NCBI RefSeq assembly: GCF_900110035.1
Contig: NZ_FOCF01000013.1
Span: 1 to 42,852, forward strand
Reading direction: 5' to 3'
DNA length: 42,852 nucleotides
DNA from: Sphingomonas gellani
GTDB lineage: Bacteria > Pseudomonadota > Alphaproteobacteria > Sphingomonadales > Sphingomonadaceae
Shown here: piece by piece, positions 1 to 7,166 of the stretch
Position numbering within the stretch: the stretch's first letter is position 1
How the letters are laid out: every line of letters begins with the position of its first letter
The notes under the pieces: generated by a model
Told to the model about the DNA's origin: nothing
The model's database searches: none
What the model saw: the letters and a program-made list of their open reading frames with translations, nothing else
Translations under genes and position numbers: made by a program

Positions 1-95
1 ACAAGGATGCCGACGCCCCCATCTTCCAGGTCGCCGATATCGGTCTGGTCGGCGACCTCTTCACCCTGATCCCCGAACTGACAAGCAAGCTGTGA
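1..95 (+). CDS. etfA: Electron transfer flavoprotein alpha subunit, 3' end
   Basis: Only the last 30 codons are in the window (reading frame from base 3, TGA at 93-95). The visible tail contains DADAPIFQVADIGLVGDLF followed by a Pro-Glu-Leu segment, which is the characteristic FAD-domain C-terminus of the ETF alpha subunit. The family forms a heterodimer with EtfB and passes electrons from acyl-CoA dehydrogenases to ETF-quinone oxidoreductase. etfB would be expected upstream, outside the window. The identification rests on this short tail alone. Confidence 0.85.
   Translation, partial: KDADAPIFQVADIGLVGDLFTLIPELTSKL
52..79 (+). promoter_or_regulatory. Candidate promoter for the TonB-dependent receptor
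   Basis: TTGGGCC at 52-58, a 13-nt spacer and GCTACATT at 72-79 resemble the alphaproteobacterial housekeeping consensus described in Caulobacter (TTGACGS, 10-14 nt, GCTANAWC). The -10 box fits well and the -35 box partly. However, the -35 box falls at the end of etfA and the whole element lies upstream of or within the putative etfA terminator at 100-135, which would then sit in the leader. The leader would be about 145 nt. Confidence 0.25.
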
Positions 96-99
96 CGGC

Positions 100-135
100 G
101 GGAGGGGCGCAGCACCGGCCGCCCCCTCCTCCTCT
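100..135 (+). terminator. Probable etfA terminator hairpin
   Basis: Five bases after the etfA stop, arms 101-108 (GGAGGGGC) and 121-129 (GCCCCCTCC, one unpaired C) form an 8-bp GC stem with a 12-nt loop. A pyrimidine tract with scattered T follows. There is no pure T run, so the efficiency is uncertain. Confidence 0.55.
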
Positions 136-231
136 TCACACAAAGCTGGGCTTGGGCCCGGCCAACGCACAGCTACATTGATCGCCCACTGAATCAGGGG
201 ATGTTCGACCGACCCTTTCGGAAGGACACCC

Positions 232-2682
232 ATGTCGCTGACGCTTGCCCTTCTTCTCGCCGGCCAGATCGCCGGTACGCCGACCCCGCAGGACCAGACT
301 GCGGGTCCCGCCACCTCCACCCCGCAACAGGCCGATGACGCAGCCGATGGGGAAGACAGCGGCCGCACCGGCCCCGCCGCGCAATCGGGCAGCGGCGAAG
401 TGGTCGTCACCGCCCGCCGCCGTGCCGAATCGGCGCAGCGGGTGCCGATCGCGATTTCCGTGATCGGCGGCACGGCGCTGGCGGAAACCGGCACCTACAA
501 TGTCAATCGGCTGACCCAGATCCAGCCGACGCTCCAATTCTATTCCACCAATCCGCGCAATTCCGCTGCCAACGTCCGTGGCCTGGGCGCCCCGTTCGGC
601 CTGACCAACGACGGCATCGAACAGGGCGTCGGCATCTATGTCGACCAGGTCTATTACAGCCGCATCGCATCGGCGACGTTCGATTTTACCGACACCGATC
701 GGATCGAGGTGCTGCGCGGGCCGCAGGGCACGCTGTACGGCAAGAACACGACCGCGGGCGCGATCAACATCATCAGCCGCGCGCCCAGCTTCACGCCCGA
801 AGCACGCGTGGAGCTGACCGGGGGCAATTACGCGTTCTTTCGGGGCAAGGCGTCGGTGTCGGGCCCCCTGGTCGATGACAAGGTGGCGATCCGCCTGTCC
901 GCCTCCGTCACCACGCGCCGCGGCACCATCTACAATGTCCGCCAGGACGAATGGCAGAACAGCCAGGACAACCAGTCCTTTCGCAGCCAGATCCTGTGGA
1001 AGGCGACGCCCAGTCTCGACCTGACCCTGTCGGGTGACTACAACCACCAGAACCCGAATTGCTGCGTGCAATATTATGCGCGTGTCGGCGCGACGCAGCG
1101 GCCGGTGACCCGGCAATATGCCGCGCTCGCCGCCGCGCAAGGATACCGGGTGCCGTCCACCGACCCCTTCGACCGATTGGCCGATGTGGACACCGACCTG
1201 CGCGCCAAGCAGGAACTGGGCGGACTGTCCCTGCTCGCCAACTGGGACCTGGGCGGCGCGACCGTGACATCGGTCAGCGCGTGGCGGTTCTGGAACTGGA
1301 ACCCGTCCAACGACCGTGATTTCATCGGCCTGCCAATCACCACCGTCTCCGCCAACCCGTCGCAACAGCGCCAGGTCAGCCAGGAGGTGCGGATCGCCTC
1401 GGACGGCGACCGCACGCTCGATTACGTCGCCGGGCTGTTCTACTTCCGCCAGACGATCGATACGCAGGGGTTGCAGGTACAGGGCCCGGCCGCGAGCGCG
1501 TTTCTGCTCAATCCGACCAGCACGGGCGGGCGCAATCCGGCGACGCTGAACAACCTGACGTCGCGCAATACGATCGGCTTCACCAATACCAGCGCGGCCG
1601 TGTTCGGCAAGCTGACCTGGCATGCGACCGACCGGCTGTCCGTGTCGCCGGGGCTGCGCGTCAATTACGACCGCAAGAGCGGCCATTACCTGTCGACCGT
1701 GACCAACGGCACCGGTACCGCGCTGACTGCGGATCAGCTCGGCGTGCTGGCGCCGCAAAGCTACGATCCGCGTTTCAGCAACTGGAACCTGTCGGGCGAT
1801 CTGACCGTCGCCTATGACGTCACGCCGGACGTGCATTATTATGCCACCTATGCCCGCAGCTATAAGTCGGGCGGCATCAACCTGTCCGGCCTGCCGCTGA
1901 ACGCGACCAACACCGGCGTCGACCTGTCCACGCAGACCGTGGACCCGGAAAAGGTCAATCATTTCGAATTGGGGCTGAAGACGCAGGCACTGGGCCGTCG
2001 CCTGACCGCCAACCTCGCCGCGTTCTGGACGGAGATCGACGATTACCAGGCGACGGTGAACAACGGCCAGCTGACGGTGATCCGCGGCTATCTGGCCAAT
2101 GCCGGTAAGGTGCGTACGCGCGGCGTGGAACTGGATACCGCCCTGCGGCCCACCGACCGGCTGAACCTGTATGCCAATGCGGCCTACACCGACGCGAAAT
2201 ATGTCCGCTTCCCCAACGCCCCCTGCCCGCCCGAACTGTCGGGCGGCAATCCGGCTCTGAACGGCGCCACGCCGGCTGCCGCCGGCACGCCGGGGCTCAG
2301 CCCGCTGGTCTGCGACATTTCCGGACGGGTGCTGCCCGGCGTATCGAAATGGGCCCTGTCCTATGGGGCGGAATATGACGTGCCGGTGCAGTTGGGCGAC
2401 ACCGCCGGTCAGGTCTATTTCGGCTATGACGGCAGCTATCGCTCGCGCTTTTCGTCGAACCCGTCGCCCTCCGCCTACACCTATATCGGCGGGTACGCGC
2501 TCAGCAATTTCCGGTTGGGGGTGAAGACCGACACGCGGTGGAACATCTTCGCCTGGGTGCGCAATGCATTCGATCGCGACTATTTCGAGCTACTGGCCAC
2601 GCAATCCGGCAGCACCGGCCTGATCGTCGGTCAGCCCGGCGATCCGCGCACTTACGGCGTGACCGTGTCCAAGGCGTTCTGA
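232..2682 (+). CDS. TonB-dependent outer-membrane receptor
   Basis: An 816-residue outer-membrane receptor that would import an unidentified substrate with energy from TonB-ExbBD. The N-terminus (MSLTLALLLAGQIAGTPTP) is a short signal peptide. A TonB-box-like segment GEVVVTARR near residues 55-63 starts the plug, which runs to about residue 180 and contains the typical RIEVLRGPQGTLYGKN motif. The remaining ~630 residues are the barrel, ending in a terminal Phe as outer-membrane proteins do. The GGAAGGA ribosome site at 220-226 supports the ATG at 232. The sequence resembles sphingomonad receptors of the FecA/CirA-like, iron-complex or plant-metabolite type, but the substrate cannot be read from it. 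No catabolic enzyme, anti-sigma factor or ECF sigma gene adjoins it. The last 31 bp overlap the convergent gene at 2652-2966. Confidence 0.93.
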   Translation: MSLTLALLLAGQIAGTPTPQDQTAGPATSTPQQADDAADGEDSGRTGPAAQSGSGEVVVTARRRAESAQRVPIAISVIGGTALAETGTYNVNRLTQIQPTLQFYSTNPRNSAANVRGLGAPFGLTNDGIEQGVGIYVDQVYYSRIASATFDFTDTDRIEVLRGPQGTLYGKNTTAGAINIISRAPSFTPEARVELTGGNYAFFRGKASVSGPLVDDKVAIRLSASVTTRRGTIYNVRQDEWQNSQDNQSFRSQILWKATPSLDLTLSGDYNHQNPNCCVQYYARVGATQRPVTRQYAALAAAQGYRVPSTDPFDRLADVDTDLRAKQELGGLSLLANWDLGGATVTSVSAWRFWNWNPSNDRDFIGLPITTVSANPSQQRQVSQEVRIASDGDRTLDYVAGLFYFRQTIDTQGLQVQGPAASAFLLNPTSTGGRNPATLNNLTSRNTIGFTNTSAAVFGKLTWHATDRLSVSPGLRVNYDRKSGHYLSTVTNGTGTALTADQLGVLAPQSYDPRFSNWNLSGDLTVAYDVTPDVHYYATYARSYKSGGINLSGLPLNATNTGVDLSTQTVDPEKVNHFELGLKTQALGRRLTANLAAFWTEIDDYQATVNNGQLTVIRGYLANAGKVRTRGVELDTALRPTDRLNLYANAAYTDAKYVRFPNAPCPPELSGGNPALNGATPAAAGTPGLSPLVCDISGRVLPGVSKWALSYGAEYDVPVQLGDTAGQVYFGYDGSYRSRFSSNPSPSAYTYIGGYALSNFRLGVKTDTRWNIFAWVRNAFDRDYFELLATQSGSTGLIVGQPGDPRTYGVTVSKAF

Positions 2683-2966
2683 TCGCTGCCACCCAGCGCA
2701 TCGCGCAGGCGGACGGCCATGTCCTCCAGCGTGATGCGCGACACCGCCGCGTCGGGGTCGTCCGCGTCGCGCAGCAGGTCCGCCACCGCCAGCTGGATCT
2801 GGGTGATGTGATCGACCTGTTGCAGGCTGTCCATGTGGCGGCGCAGCGTGTCGGGATCACCGCCCAGTTCCCAGGCCAGGTCGCCTAGCATGACGGACGC
2901 CCGCGTCAGCTCCGCGACCAGCGCCTCGGCATAGGCGCGCGGCAGGCTGATTATGTCTTGGCTCAT
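2652..2966 (-). CDS. Small helical protein of unknown function downstream of the chemoreceptor
   Basis: A 104-residue protein that I do not recognise. It is predicted almost entirely helical, acidic and without signal peptide or membrane segment. The central stretch LQQVDHITQIQLAVADLL resembles the Gln/Asp-containing helices of chemotaxis accessory proteins such as CheZ-like phosphatases, but the similarity is weak and the catalytic context is not clear. It follows the chemoreceptor gene on the same strand after 97 bp, so a role with that receptor is plausible. A strong hairpin at 2978-3015 lies just before the start and contains the only GGAG ribosome-site-like sequence. The 3' end overlaps the TonB-dependent receptor tail by 31 bp in a convergent arrangement. 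The start was chosen at MSQDIISLP; extending upstream would run through the hairpin. Confidence 0.6.
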   Translation of the reverse strand: MSQDIISLPRAYAEALVAELTRASVMLGDLAWELGGDPDTLRRHMDSLQQVDHITQIQLAVADLLRDADDPDAAVSRITLEDMAVRLRDALGGSDQNALDTVTP

Positions 2967-2977
2967 GGGCAGGCGAA

Positions 2978-3015
2978 CTCCGGTGGTCGGGCAGGATGTT
3001 CCATAACCACCGGAG
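2978..3015 (-). promoter_or_regulatory. Intercistronic hairpin masking a Shine-Dalgarno sequence
   Basis: A perfect 10-bp inverted repeat: CTCCGGTGGT at 2978-2987 and ACCACCGGAG at 3006-3015, with an 18-nt loop. It lies between the chemoreceptor stop and the start of the 104-residue protein. In the minus-strand transcript the 3' arm ends in GGAG, 11 nt before the ATG, so the fold would pair the likely ribosome site. It could also be a Rho-independent terminator without a U tract, or a processing stem. Confidence 0.6.
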
Positions 3016-3063
3016 GGCGCAACCGCTCCCGCGTCACCATGCGGTAACTGCGGCCACCCTGCC

Positions 3064-4488
3064 TCAGAACTCCGCCCAATCGTCCTGCGCGACGGCCAGC
3101 GCGGTGTTTCCGGACGATTGCGGCCGAGCCACACGGGCGATGGAGCGGGCGCGTGCCGGCGCGCGCGGCGCGAGCTGATGGACGGTGCCGCCATCCGATA
3201 CGGCCGGCGCGTGGCCGTCCAGCGTGAAGCGAGCGACCTCGCGCGCCAGGCCATCCGCCTCCTCCGCCAGGCTGCGCGCGGCGGCGGTCGCCTCCTCCAC
3301 CATGGCGGCGTTCTGCTGGGTCACGCCGTCCATCTCGGACACGGCGGTGTTGACCTGTTGCAGGCCGGTCGCCTGCTGTTCGGCGGAATTGGCGATGGTG
3401 GACACCAGTTCGCTGATCTCGCCGATCCGGCCGATGATCCGTTGCAGCGCCTTGCCGGTCTCGCTGACCAGCGCGACACCCGCCTCGACCTGTTCGGAGG
3501 ATGCGGTGATCTTTGTCTTCACATCCTTGGCCGCGTCGGCGGACCGCTGCGCCAGCGCCCGCACCTCGGACGCCACCACGGCGAAACCCTTGCCCGCATC
3601 ACCGGCCCGCGCCGCCTCGACGCCGGCGTTCAGCGCCAACAGGTTGGTCTGGAACGCGATGCCGTCGATGACGCTGATGATGTCGGAGATTTCGGTCGAG
3701 GAGCGCTCGATCCCGCCCATCGCGTCCACCGCGCGGCGGACGACGTCACCCGAATGCTCCGCTTCGCCACGCGCCTCCCGCACCGCCGTGTTGGCGCGCA
3801 CCGCTCCGGCCGCCGTCTCGCGCACGGTGCTGGTGATCTCGTCCATCGCGGCGGCGGTTTCTTCCAGGCTGGCGGCCTGCTGCTCGGTGCGCTGCGACAG
3901 GTCGTCCGATGCCTGGCGGATGTCGGCCGCGCCGTTGTTGATGCCGGTCGCCGCCTGCTTCACCGCGGCCATCGCATGCGCCACCGCGTCCATCGCGCGG
4001 TTGTAGTCCAGCCGCAGCCCCTCATACCCCTCCGGGAACGTGGTTTCGATGCGGAAGGTCAGGTCGTTCTCCGCCACCTTGCCAAGACCGGTGCCCAGCG
4101 CCTCCACAACCTGCTTCTGCGCGACGCTGGCGGCGGCGACCGCGACGCCGTTCGCGCGGAACACCTCCATCGCCTTCGTCATGCGGCCCACGCAGTCGCG
4201 GTGATCGGCAAACGGGATCACCGATTGCAGGTCGCCGGCGGCAATGCCCTCCATGCGAACGACGGTGCCGACATACGGGTCGCAGACCAGTTTCTTCGAC
4301 GCAAAGGCGATCACCACGACCGCGCCAAGGGCGGCCAGCGCGGCGCCCGTCAGGACCGTCGTCGATGCCGCACCGTGCACGGCCAGCCAGGTCGTCGCGA
4401 CCGGGACGGCGGTGAGCAGGACATATGCGACGCCCAGTATGTCGAACTTGCGCCGGACGGGCGCGTGCTTTTTGAACCAACTGATCAT
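3064..4488 (-). CDS. Methyl-accepting chemotaxis protein without a periplasmic sensor
   Basis: A 474-residue chemoreceptor. Two hydrophobic helices (about residues 16-38 and 43-64) are joined by only a few residues, so there is essentially no periplasmic ligand domain. A HAMP-like segment follows (about 65-115), then a second linker and the long cytoplasmic coiled coil. The signalling hairpin is clear around residues 277-304 (AFQTNLLALNAGVEAARAG). The last residues, QDDWAEF, match the WxxF tether that docks CheR/CheB in other receptors. The start is MISWFKK, preceded by GGAG nine bases upstream; further upstream in-frame codons lack a ribosome site. It follows the FixJ-type regulator after 117 bp on the same strand. 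No cheA, cheW or cheR is in the window. It probably senses a cytoplasmic or membrane-state signal, which is inference. Confidence 0.92.
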   Translation of the reverse strand: MISWFKKHAPVRRKFDILGVAYVLLTAVPVATTWLAVHGAASTTVLTGAALAALGAVVVIAFASKKLVCDPYVGTVVRMEGIAAGDLQSVIPFADHRDCVGRMTKAMEVFRANGVAVAAASVAQKQVVEALGTGLGKVAENDLTFRIETTFPEGYEGLRLDYNRAMDAVAHAMAAVKQAATGINNGAADIRQASDDLSQRTEQQAASLEETAAAMDEITSTVRETAAGAVRANTAVREARGEAEHSGDVVRRAVDAMGGIERSSTEISDIISVIDGIAFQTNLLALNAGVEAARAGDAGKGFAVVASEVRALAQRSADAAKDVKTKITASSEQVEAGVALVSETGKALQRIIGRIGEISELVSTIANSAEQQATGLQQVNTAVSEMDGVTQQNAAMVEEATAAARSLAEEADGLAREVARFTLDGHAPAVSDGGTVHQLAPRAPARARSIARVARPQSSGNTALAVAQDDWAEF

Positions 4489-4575
4489 CACAGGTCTCCG
4501 AAGCCGTGCTGCGCCGTGAGAGCACGCCCCGCATCGCAGCGGCGTGGACCGTGGGGCATGACGATACATCTACAC

Positions 4576-4594
4576 CGGACCGGTTATAGGTCCG
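4576..4594. promoter_or_regulatory. Dyad upstream of the chemoreceptor gene
   Basis: CGGACC at 4576-4581 and GGTCCG at 4589-4594 form a perfect 6-bp dyad around GGTTATA. It lies in the 117-bp gap between the response regulator stop and the chemoreceptor start. On the plus strand it is followed by TTTT. It could be an operator for the receptor gene or a terminator remnant. Confidence 0.35.
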
Positions 4595-4605
4595 TTTTGG
4601 TTAAG

Positions 4606-5235
4606 CTAGTGGTTTACCACAGACGGTGAGGGGCGCTCCGCGACCAGCGCTGTACGCACCAGCGCCGCCACCGACCCGCTCTCCAGCTTGGTCATGATGC
4701 TGGCCCGGTGGACCTCCACCGTGCGCAGGCTGACGCCCAGCCGCTCGGCGATCCGTTTGTTGCTGAGGCCCTCCAGGATCGCGTCCAGCACTTCCAGTTC
4801 GCGCGTCGTCAGCCGCGCCAGCCGCTCCCGCGCCGCCCGCCGGAACTGTGATTCCGCCTCCAGCGCGCTCAGCCGGTCGTGCGCGGCGTCGACGGCGGCG
4901 AACAGCAATTCCGCGCGGTATGGCTTTTCCAGGTAATCGATCGCACCCAGCTTGATCGCCCGCACCGCGGACGCGACATCGCCATGCCCGGTCAGCACCA
5001 CGGTGGGCCAGGCATCCTCGCGCTGCGACACCTGTTCCAGCAGGTCCATGCCGTGCATGCCGGGCATCAGCAGGTCGAGCAGGACGCAGCCGGGCTCATG
5101 CTCCTCCATCGCCTCCATGAACGCATCGCCCGACCGGAACGGCACTAGGTGCAGGTCCCGCCGTGTCTGGAGCAGCGCGCGCAGCGATTCACGCACCTCT
5201 GCCTCGTCGTCCACGATGTACACGAAGCGGGTCAC
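4606..5235 (-). CDS. FixJ/NarL-type response regulator (paired with the PAS kinase)
   Basis: A 209-residue two-domain regulator. The receiver (about residues 1-125) has the acidic pocket in IVDDEAEVRE, the phospho-acceptor Asp in CVLLDLLMPGMHG, the Thr of VVLTGHGD and the Lys of YLEKPY. The LuxR/GerE helix-turn-helix follows (LTTRELEVLDAILEGLSNK and AERLGVSLRTVEVHRA). The start codon is GTG at 5233-5235 and overlaps the kinase TGA as GTGA, with GGAGG seven to eight bases upstream, so it is translationally coupled to the kinase. The YLEKPY switch region and the short linker are typical of FixJ-like partners of PAS kinases. Target genes are unknown; the dyads at 6694-6727 are candidates. Confidence 0.93.
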   Translation of the reverse strand: MTRFVYIVDDEAEVRESLRALLQTRRDLHLVPFRSGDAFMEAMEEHEPGCVLLDLLMPGMHGMDLLEQVSQREDAWPTVVLTGHGDVASAVRAIKLGAIDYLEKPYRAELLFAAVDAAHDRLSALEAESQFRRAARERLARLTTRELEVLDAILEGLSNKRIAERLGVSLRTVEVHRASIMTKLESGSVAALVRTALVAERPSPSVVNH

Positions 5236-6449
5236 GCCTGATCCTCCATGATGTCGGCGGGCAGGAGAACACGGATCAGCGCGCCGCCGCCGACACCGTT
5301 CGCGACCAGCAGTTCGCCGCCCTGAGCCTCCACGATGTGGCGGCAGATCGACAGGCCGATCCCCATGCCGTGCGCCGACGACAGGGAGGCGGAGCGCTCG
5401 GCGAACCGGTCCAGCAGGTCCTGCGCGAAGCCGCCGCCCGTGTCGCTGATCGCGATCTCAACCCGCTCGTCCCGCGCGCAACCGGTGATCACCACAGCCC
5501 GTTGCTCGCGCGGCATCTCCGCCATGGCGCCGAGGGCGTTATGCAACAGATTGACCAGCACCTGCTGCAACTGGATCCGGTCCGCGAACACGCGCAACCC
5601 CGGTTCCAGGCCCAGCCGGACATCGACCCGGCGCCGCTCATGCCCTGGCAGCGCCAGCGCCAGCGCATCCTCCACCAGCGCGTCGACCGACACCCACTCC
5701 GGAAAACGGTCCTCTTCCGACAGGAACGTGCGAAGCCTGCGGATGATGTCGCCGGACAACTCGATCTGATGCGCGGCGCGCACCATGTGCGGCAACACGG
5801 CCGCGTTCTCCGCGCGCCGCGCCTCGATCTCGGCCGCCGCCAGGAAGTTCGCCGCTGCGGACAGCGGCTGGTTCAGCTCATGCGCCAGCCCGGCCGCGAC
5901 CGCGCCCACCGAGTCCAGCCGTGCGCGGCGCAGGAACTGGTCGCGCAGGTGATGCAGGTCGCGCGCCGTTTCCACGTTCTCCGTCACGTCGCGAACCGCG
6001 CCGATGATCCGCTCCAGCTCGCCATGGCGTCCGTAGACGCAGTGTCCCACCGCATCCATGATCCGCGGCCGCGATTCCGGCGGCAAGGCCCGGTAACGGA
6101 AATGCAGGTGGCCGGTGGAACGGATATGTTGCGCCACGTCGGCGGCGATCCAGGCGGCATCCTCCGGCGCGACGAAGCGCCGCCACTGGCCGAAGCTGCT
6201 CAGCGTTCCGCTCTGGAACCCCATGCGCTCTTCCCCGCCCCTGTTCCAGGTCAGCCGATCGGGGCGAACATGCCAGTTGAAGAAGCTGATCGCGTTGGCC
6301 TCGGCCACGATCTCCAGCCACGGCGCCAGTTCGAGCAGCCCATGCTCGCTCCAATTCACGGCAAAGAACGGATCGGCGGACGTCTGCGCGCCGGGTACGC
6401 CACTCGGCATCGGCGGCATCGTCTCGATCTCGGCGGACAGGCAGCTCAC
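5232..6449 (-). CDS. PAS-domain sensor histidine kinase, FixL-like, soluble
   Basis: With the GTG start at 6447-6449 the protein has 405 residues. A PAS-like domain lies at about residues 45-155 and ends in the usual IIGAVRDVTE segment. The H-box GLAHELNQPLSAA puts the phospho-acceptor His near residue 190. The N-box (LLHNALG, Asn ~304), G1 (DTGGGF, ~336) and G2 (GMGIGLSIC, ~361) complete the HisKA_4/HATPase module. No transmembrane segment is visible and no heme-binding PAS His is evident, so the signal is unknown. The start overlaps the TGA of the preceding 63-residue membrane protein as GTGA; an ATG ten codons inside is an alternative. The stop overlaps the response regulator start in the same way, so the three genes appear translationally coupled. 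Confidence 0.9.
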   Translation of the reverse strand: MSCLSAEIETMPPMPSGVPGAQTSADPFFAVNWSEHGLLELAPWLEIVAEANAISFFNWHVRPDRLTWNRGGEERMGFQSGTLSSFGQWRRFVAPEDAAWIAADVAQHIRSTGHLHFRYRALPPESRPRIMDAVGHCVYGRHGELERIIGAVRDVTENVETARDLHHLRDQFLRRARLDSVGAVAAGLAHELNQPLSAAANFLAAAEIEARRAENAAVLPHMVRAAHQIELSGDIIRRLRTFLSEEDRFPEWVSVDALVEDALALALPGHERRRVDVRLGLEPGLRVFADRIQLQQVLVNLLHNALGAMAEMPREQRAVVITGCARDERVEIAISDTGGGFAQDLLDRFAERSASLSSAHGMGIGLSICRHIVEAQGGELLVANGVGGGALIRVLLPADIMEDQA

Positions 6450-6637
6450 AGGCCGCTTCCCAGGATCGATGCGGCGTCGACATCCAGCGCGGCCGCGATC
6501 GCCAGCAGCGCACAGGTGGACAGCAGCGCGGCGGCGATCACCACCACGCCATGCGCGCCGACCCACCGGACATATCCCCCGATGCGCTTGCGCTCCCCCT
6601 GCACCTTTGCGCTGCCCGCGCCCGATCCCGCACTCAT
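6446..6637 (-). CDS. Single-pass micro-membrane protein coupled to the PAS kinase
   Basis: A 63-residue protein starting MSAGSGAGSAKV. It has a basic segment (KRIGGYVRWVGAHG), one hydrophobic helix of about 22 residues (VVVIAAALLSTCALLAIAAA) and a short tail DVDAASILGSGL. It belongs to no family I can name. Its TGA overlaps the kinase GTG by four bases. Because the kinase lacks a membrane segment, this protein may anchor or modulate it; alternatively it could be the split-off N-terminus of an ancestral membrane kinase. The ribosome site is weak, and the start could instead be an upstream in-frame codon near 6745 that would cross the dyads. Existence as a protein is inferred from hydrophobic pattern and coupling. 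Confidence 0.6.
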   Translation of the reverse strand: MSAGSGAGSAKVQGERKRIGGYVRWVGAHGVVVIAAALLSTCALLAIAAALDVDAASILGSGL

Positions 6638-6693
6638 GTTGCACCTGCGTCCAAATCCTGCCCGGTCAATGGCCGATGCCGCGCGACGCGTCT

Positions 6694-6727
6694 GTATTGG
6701 GAAAATACGATAGTCGATCGAACGACT
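6694..6727. promoter_or_regulatory. Two adjacent dyads in the divergent regulatory region
   Basis: GTATT-GGGAA-AATAC at 6694-6708 and AGTCG-ATCGAA-CGACT at 6712-6727 are perfect dyads with 5-bp arms, three bases apart. They lie in the 127-bp region between the two divergent two-component operons. The local sequence is AT-rich for this genome. They are plausible operators for one or both FixJ-type regulators and for the divergent promoters. Confidence 0.45.
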
Positions 6728-6764
6728 TAAGGGGCCCTCAAGCATTTCCTGCTAGGTTCCGACG

Positions 6765-7166
6765 ATGATCAAAGCGCGGACGATCCTGCTTGTCGAAGAC
6801 GAGCCCAGCCTACGCGACGAACTGGCTGAGCTGTTGATAACACTGGGTTTTCGTTGTCTGGCGACGGACAACGGCGCAGCGGCTTTTGATGTTCTAAAGT
6901 GCGAGAGGGTAGATCTGCTACTTTGTGACGTCAATCTGGCTGGTGAAGACGGTCTTAACCTCATCAGGCGGATGCACGGGGAGCTTGGTGAGATTTTTAC
7001 AAGAATAGCGGTGATCGTGATGACCGGACATACGGCGCTGGTCGAGAGCCAGTGCGATAACATGGATCATCTTATTAGCGCTTTTCTGTTGAAGCCGATC
7101 CGGCTGCGCGATCTGCGCGCCCTGCTCGACTCGCTTATTGGCGAAGGTGTTCGCGATGTGGCTTGA
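6765..7166 (+). CDS. Stand-alone receiver-domain protein, low GC
   Basis: A 133-residue receiver domain and nothing else. The acidic pair is in LLVEDEPSLRDEL, the phospho-acceptor Asp in LLLCDVNLAGEDG, the Thr in VIVMTGHT, and the Lys in AFLLKPIRLRD. Stand-alone receivers usually act through protein contacts or as phosphate sinks. By direct count about 53% of bases 6781-7080 are G or C, against about 67% in the adjacent kinase gene, and the codon choice (TTG, CTT, GAT, ATT, TTT) is clearly different. That suggests a different history or relaxed selection. The gene overlaps the downstream membrane kinase by 11 bp and is therefore its likely partner. It has the typical fold length, so truncation of a larger regulator is not needed to explain it. 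Confidence 0.88.
   Translation: MIKARTILLVEDEPSLRDELAELLITLGFRCLATDNGAAAFDVLKCERVDLLLCDVNLAGEDGLNLIRRMHGELGEIFTRIAVIVMTGHTALVESQCDNMDHLISAFLLKPIRLRDLRALLDSLIGEGVRDVA

Noticed and set aside
136..1962. Long minus-strand open frame opposite the TonB-dependent receptor
   Set aside because: It is an antisense shadow caused by high GC; low-complexity Arg/Gly/Ala composition, no ribosome site, no family.
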